From Saururus chinensis (Eukaryota > Streptophyta > Magnoliopsida > Piperales > Saururaceae), in the NCBI GenBank assembly GCA_035235625.1, contig CP141150.1, positions 28,102,756 through 28,166,755 of the forward strand: a stretch of DNA of 64,000 bases, given 5' to 3'. A program made the position numbers and the translations under genes. Of this stretch, positions 59,760-64,000 are shown piece by piece (the first letter of the stretch is position 1; every line of letters starts with the position of its first letter). The notes beneath the pieces are model-generated. The model worked only from the letters and a program-made list of their open reading frames with translations. It searched no databases and had not been told where the DNA came from.

Positions 59760-60764
59760 CTAAGTCATCTGAGCATCTATATGTGTAGTAAGCCGCGTCT
59801 GAAGCTGTGCATGAGAAGAATCAATATGTGCTCTAAGACGATGCTCCATCTCAAGGAAAGAGTCAGTAGCATGTGCTGGAATGTGCTGCTCAGCTGCAAC
59901 CTCTGGTACACCCTCTGTGGCTGGCTCCTCCTCGTTCTCCTCGTTGAATGCTGGTGGAGGAGGACAATGTGTAATCATACGATTTAGGGTCGCCTGGGAA
60001 ATAACCTCTAAACCTCGGCTCGTGGGTGCATATGAAGGAAAATCCAACTGAAAGTGAACAAAAATCCGCTCCAAAAGGAAAGGAAAAGCTAATCGAGCAT
60101 CCACTGGTCCAGAGACTATATCTGCCATCCGTGCGAAGACAAAGGAGGGAAAATCGATGTGAATCCGCTCCGCACGACCCAGAACATAAAGAAGGCGAGC
60201 TAAGGTGTAGTCAACCTTCTTATGACGGCGGAACCATATGTCATACTCCAATATCAGATGTGCAAAACGATAGTCCCGAGTCATGAGAGAAGCTGGCAAT
60301 CCATACATGAGGGATGGGCCTCGCTCCTGCCCGATAAGAGTTCCCGTGATAGTATACTCATCAGGAAAAGCGAAATCAGCAAAAGACGGATAGGTGAAGC
60401 TAGAGCGCGTGAGACCCATCACTAAAGCTATGAGATCTGGTGTGACAGTGATCATAATACCTCCAATGGTGTTGACAATATAGCCCATCTCATTAAGAAA
60501 AGCGGATGCATAAAAAGATTGGACCTGCTCATGATGTACGCGAGCATCAGGGGCTGCAATCTCTGAGAAAAATGAGCGCCAATCATCTCGCTCCATAAGC
60601 CATGACTGGGCAGCAGTAATGGTGGGGACAAACTCCACCTGTCGCTCATAACAAATAGCACAAAGAGGTCGATCAACGGCGGAGGTAGTGGAAGATGAAG
60701 CACGTGAAGTAGAGGGGGCGCCCTTCCTCTTCTTCAGAACTTTAGAACGTGAACCGTGCGCCAT
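59760..60764 (-). CDS. Retrotransposon accessory ORF (334 aa), putative plant transposon protein
   Basis: An intact ORF from MAHGSRSKVLKKRKGAPSTS (basic, Ser-rich start) through LMERDDWRSFFSEIAAPDAR, VNTIGGIMITVTPDLIALVM, YDIWFRRHKKVDYTLARLLY and a Glu-rich C-terminus. The composition and the position downstream of gag-pro match the accessory ORF of Athila/Tat-group and derived non-autonomous elements, annotated in plant genomes as putative plant transposon protein. The molecular function is unknown. It has no stop, in contrast to the broken gag, though only about 1 kb is involved. A single polypeptide with no membrane segment is predicted. Confidence 0.72.
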   Translation of the reverse strand: MAHGSRSKVLKKRKGAPSTSRASSSTTSAVDRPLCAICYERQVEFVPTITAAQSWLMERDDWRSFFSEIAAPDARVHHEQVQSFYASAFLNEMGYIVNTIGGIMITVTPDLIALVMGLTRSSFTYPSFADFAFPDEYTITGTLIGQERGPSLMYGLPASLMTRDYRFAHLILEYDIWFRRHKKVDYTLARLLYVLGRAERIHIDFPSFVFARMADIVSGPVDARLAFPFLLERIFVHFQLDFPSYAPTSRGLEVISQATLNRMITHCPPPPAFNEENEEEPATEGVPEVAAEQHIPAHATDSFLEMEHRLRAHIDSSHAQLQTRLTTHIDAQMT

Positions 60765-61369
60765 AGGTCTGCAAAAAGCTCAAACAGAAGTGTTAACAGT
60801 GATAGTGAAGCGACTAAAAGTAAGAAGAGAAAAAAAAAAATTATGCACAGCCCAATAATGTCAAATTACAAAAATACCCCTATAAAAAATGATCAGAAAT
60901 GTCCCAAATTTAAATATGATATGCACAAGTAAAAATTAAGCATTTTTCGTAAAGCAAGTACATATAAATTGGTTCATTAAAGCATCAAAAATTGAAATTT
61001 TCGACAAAAACAGTGCAGACTGAAAAATCCGAAATCCACCATAATTTATGCAGTAATCAGTCAATCAAATTGAACCAAATCATCAACATAAGATATACAA
61101 GATGTTTCTAACAAATTTCCACAACAAATTACACCTGATTTGGTCAAAAATCGAAAGAAAATTTCAAAAATCGAATTTGGGACTTACAGGTGAAACAGAG
61201 GAACTGCGTGAAATAGAGGGCAATTCGGCTCAAATGGACTCCGGAAATGGATTCTACACGAAAAATCGGAGAAGAGGGATGATTTTCGGACAAAAATCTC
61301 GCCGAAAAAGGTACGGAAGACGGCGGAGGAAACACAGCGGAACCGAACTGGCCGGCGCGAGTTGAAAGT

Positions 61370-61440
61370 GACGACTCAACCGTTCGAACGGCATACTTAC
61401 CGATCGATCAGGTATAACACCGATCGAACGGTTAAACACA
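61370..61440. repeat. Palindromic CGATCG/TTCGAA cluster
   Basis: CCGTTCGAACGG, CCGATCGATCAGG and CGATCGAACGG lie within 60 bp. Related motifs (CCGTTCGATCG, CCGTTCGAACG, GATCGATCGG) occur in the element's own LTR at about 57694-57775. Confidence 0.75.
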
Positions 61441-61694
61441 TTTTTTTAATTTATTATTATTATTATTTTTTATTTTTTATATTTTTTTATTGAATAAAAA
61501 TAAAAATCTAGTTAATCAACTAAAACTACTGAATCGAAAAAAAAATAGCACTACATGAATTAAATAAAAAAAAATTAACTAAAACTAGAGAAAAAAAATA
61601 AACATAAAAACAAACCGAATAAAACAAGGGTTGCCTCCCTAGAAGCGCTAAGTTTATTGTCTTCAGCCAGACATTGCCAACATTCTCAAATATA

Positions 61695-62843
61695 TCAAGG
61701 TGGGTGGTAGATATTGGCATTGGCTCTTCTCTTAAGTCTCCAAAATGATGGTTCAAAACAATTAGAAGGCACAACTTGATTATGGGCTGATGCTACAAAA
61801 GATGGACCTGTATCATAAGCATCAAATCTAAAATTGTCTACCATAAAACATTCAGCATTAGAGATTGCAGGTAAATTGTTAGACACATCAAAAACATTTA
61901 GGTGCACTTTCATGTTCCCAAAGGTCATCTCCATTACCCCCGTCCTACAATTTATGCATGCATTACCTGTGGCAAGGAAAGGGCGACCTAGAATGATAGG
62001 AATCTGATGTGTGGAGTTGGCACCGGTTTCCATATCTAAGACAATAAAATCAACAGGGAAAAAGAACCGGTCAACTTTCACTAAGACATCCTCAATTACT
62101 CCCCGAGGCTTACGCACAGAATGGTCGGCTAGCTGCAATATAACTGATGTAGGCTGCAATTCACCTAACCCTAATTGTTCATACACCAAGTAAGGGAGTA
62201 GATTGACACTCGCACCAAGGTCAAGGAGGGCTCTATGAATGGAGTGATCGCCTATGACACAAGAAATAGTGAGCACTCCAGGGTCCTTATACTTAGGTGG
62301 GGTGTCAAACTTCAAAAGAGAGCTAACTTGCTCTGTGAGGAAGACCTTCTTAGACACATGGGTCTTGGATTTACGCTTATGAGTGCATAGGTCTTTGAGG
62401 AACTTAGCATAAGCAAGGACTTGCTTAATGGCTTCTAAGAGGGGGAGATTAATTTTGACTTGTTTAAAAGTCTCAAGAATATCATCCATCTTAGATGTGT
62501 TCTTCTTAAATGGTGGGGCCATGTCAAGACATTGAGGAAAAGGTGCCCTAGGGATGTAAGATCCCTCTGAAGTGGTCTTAAGCTGTGGCTCTGAGGAAGG
62601 GGAAGGAGAGACTGACTCCTTTTTATGTGGTGCACTAACTTCTACTTGAGGCTCATTAGGGGCTGCCCTCTCTAACTCCTCACTCCTATCATCTGTCACT
62701 GTTGTCCCCCTAACATTCTTATCAACAATCTTCCCACTCCTAAGGGTCATTATGGAATTAACTTGTTCATTAGAGGAAGGAGCTCCCTCTACCTGAAATT
62801 GACCTTTAGGGTTTTGTATAGGTTGACTTGGCAAACTCCCCAT
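61695..62843 (-). CDS. Retrotransposon gag C-terminus and aspartic protease domain (382 aa)
   Basis: The N-terminal ~170 residues are the hydrophilic gag-pro linker (NSIMTLRSGKIVDKN is a family motif). The protease follows: ALLDLGASVNLLPYLVYEQL with catalytic Asp at about residue 208, VILQLADHSVRKPRGVIEDV, the FPVDFIVLDME strand, and ILGRPFLATGNACINCRTG near 285-303. These are the core elements of a retropepsin of the Athila/Tat type. The frame ends soon after, with no reverse transcriptase. The upstream gag piece ends in a stop at 62937, so this part could only be expressed by readthrough or as a separate product. Confidence 0.85.
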   Translation of the reverse strand: MGSLPSQPIQNPKGQFQVEGAPSSNEQVNSIMTLRSGKIVDKNVRGTTVTDDRSEELERAAPNEPQVEVSAPHKKESVSPSPSSEPQLKTTSEGSYIPRAPFPQCLDMAPPFKKNTSKMDDILETFKQVKINLPLLEAIKQVLAYAKFLKDLCTHKRKSKTHVSKKVFLTEQVSSLLKFDTPPKYKDPGVLTISCVIGDHSIHRALLDLGASVNLLPYLVYEQLGLGELQPTSVILQLADHSVRKPRGVIEDVLVKVDRFFFPVDFIVLDMETGANSTHQIPIILGRPFLATGNACINCRTGVMEMTFGNMKVHLNVFDVSNNLPAISNAECFMVDNFRFDAYDTGPSFVASAHNQVVPSNCFEPSFWRLKRRANANIYHPP

Positions 62844-62936
62844 CTCTCTCTTATTAATAGCATTGGCTAGTTGTCCAATTTGGGCTTCTAACTTTGCTAT
62901 AGATTGTGTATGAGAGTGGAGGAGTTGGGATTGAGA

Positions 62937-63961
62937 TTAAATGCCTTGCAGGGCACTCAAGACATTTTCTTCAAAGCTTGGACTCCTATTGGGTTGGACA
63001 TATGGATGTTGGACTTGAGGTTGGTGGATATGGGCTGGTGGGACTTGGAATGGTTGCCTAGGAACTTGGTTACCCATAACCCCTTGGTTTTGTGCCCGCC
63101 AGGAAAAGTTAGGATGATTCCTCCACCCAGGGTTATATGTGTTTGAAAATGGATTATTCTCAGCCCTAGGGAAGGATTGGGTAGCATTCACATGGTCTTG
63201 GACAAGCTCAGGAAATTGAGAGGCAAATGGGCACTCTATGATAGTATGGGCTGGGCTAAGGCATATTGTGCATGCATCTTGAGTGAAGGGAGTGGGCTGA
63301 TGTGTTGAAGTCATAAGGAGGTCCAGCTTCCTACTTAAAGTATCAACCTTAGAGGAGATGTCTAATGGGTTTTTGACTTCATACAAGCCACCCCTAGAGG
63401 GGGCATTGTTCAAGGTAGATAGTCCACTCTCATTTTTATTCAACGCAGCATATTGAAGAGAATTTTCACTCAAGTCCTCAAAAAGTTTCCATGCCTCATT
63501 TTCATTTTTTAGCAAAAAGGTACCCCCACAACTTGCATCAACAAGATGACGATTTTGTTCAGTAAGACCCTCATAAAAACGTTGCACTAATTGCCACTTA
63601 GGGACAGCATGATGAGGACACCTCCTAAGAAGGTCCTTAAGTCTATCCCAACTCTCATGGAACTGTTCAATGGGAAGTTGGGCAAAAGTGGTTATGGCCT
63701 TTCTCATTTGGTTGGTCTTACCTATGGGGAAGTATTTTTTTTAAGGAATTCTTGTTGCATTTAGGCCCAAGTTGTGATGGTGTCTGGCTCTAAAGAGTGA
63801 AGCCATTCCTTAGCCTTATCTTTCAATGTGAAAGGAAAAAGACGAAGTTTAACAGCCTCATCGGTTAAATTTGAGAGCTTAAAAGTTGTGCATATTTCTA
63901 AGAAGTCATCTAGGTGCCTATACGGGTTTTCATTATTAAGTCCATAAAAAGATGGAAGCAT
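62937..63961 (-). pseudogene. Retrotransposon gag, broken
   Basis: Two ORFs carry the gag domain. 63961-63761 has YGLNNENPYRHLDDFLEICT and LRLFPFTLKDKAKEWLHSLE. 63707-62937 has FHESWDRLKDLLRRCPHH, LVQRFYEGLTEQNRHLVDAS and a CCHC knuckle CTICLSPAHTIIEC. A stop codon just after TTWA (about 63759) and a frameshift in a run of eight A residues (about 63740) separate the pieces, and a further stop at 62937-62939 separates gag from the protease frame. The start of gag may lie beyond the window. Confidence 0.85.
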
Positions 63962-64000
63962 TTGAATGACATTGGGCTTAATTTCATAATTTTGAGCAAC

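Larger units (their letters stand above)
56782..64000 (-). mobile_element. Non-autonomous Athila/Tat-type Ty3/gypsy retrotransposon (partial, runs off right edge)
   Basis: Read on the minus strand the order is gag (from the window edge to 62937), protease domain (to 61695), an untranslated stretch with the family motif AGCGCTTCTAGGGAGGCAAC near 61640, an accessory ORF (60764-59760), a long 3' untranslated region with two G-tract motifs, and a 3' LTR (57953-56782). Only 0.9 kb separates protease from the accessory ORF, so reverse transcriptase, RNase H and integrase are absent. The 5' LTR and primer-binding site lie beyond 64000. Confidence 0.85.

Overview
The window is nuclear DNA of a flowering plant. 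The evidence is split genes with GT-AG introns, plant-specific families (WRKY, CIPK-type kinase, plant mobile domain), and dense plant transposons (long-LTR retrotransposons, an Athila/Tat-type Ty3/gypsy element, a Mutator-like element, hAT and Stowaway-like MITEs, RTE-type LINEs). The GC-rich first exon of RPF1, the GC-rich coding region of the gene at 13.4 kb and the Stowaway termini would fit a monocot, but the species cannot be named from this sequence.

Layout. 0-7.3 kb: a decayed second copy of the 3' half of RPF1, flanked and interrupted by LTR elements. 7.3-19 kb: gene remnants (WRKY zinc-finger exon, S9 peptidase first exon, CIPK kinase), one apparently intact small secreted-protein gene with a TATA box at 13.4 kb, two well-bounded hAT MITEs and an (AT)n tract. 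19-28.4 kb: a complete 11-exon minus-strand gene for ribosome production factor 1 (RPF1, Brix family); its introns hold a LINE, a solo LTR and MITEs. A 1.7 kb hAT-like element lies 290 bp upstream of its start. 30-37.5 kb: a small solo LTR, a foldback element and an intronless Maf-like gene.

37.5-45.4 kb: the most striking object, a 7,866 bp Mutator-like element with a perfect 9 bp target duplication. Its terminal inverted repeats (TIRs) contain arrays of 27 bp palindromes. It carries a transposase (one frameshift and loss of a catalytic Asp) and a second six-exon gene encoding a MAIN-like plant mobile domain protein (one nonsense codon). 46.4-54.8 kb: two very long coding-poor LTR units with exact 5 bp target duplications, one a composite of two LTR copies. 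55.1-64 kb: the start of another long LTR, interrupted by a non-autonomous Athila/Tat-like element on the minus strand (gag, protease, accessory ORF, 3' LTR) that runs off the right edge.

RPF1 (60S ribosome assembly), the small secreted-protein gene and perhaps the Maf-like gene look functional. Most of the rest is transposon sequence. Because the RPF1 region exists in two copies, some insertions and deletions can be read directly against an empty or undeleted paralogous site.
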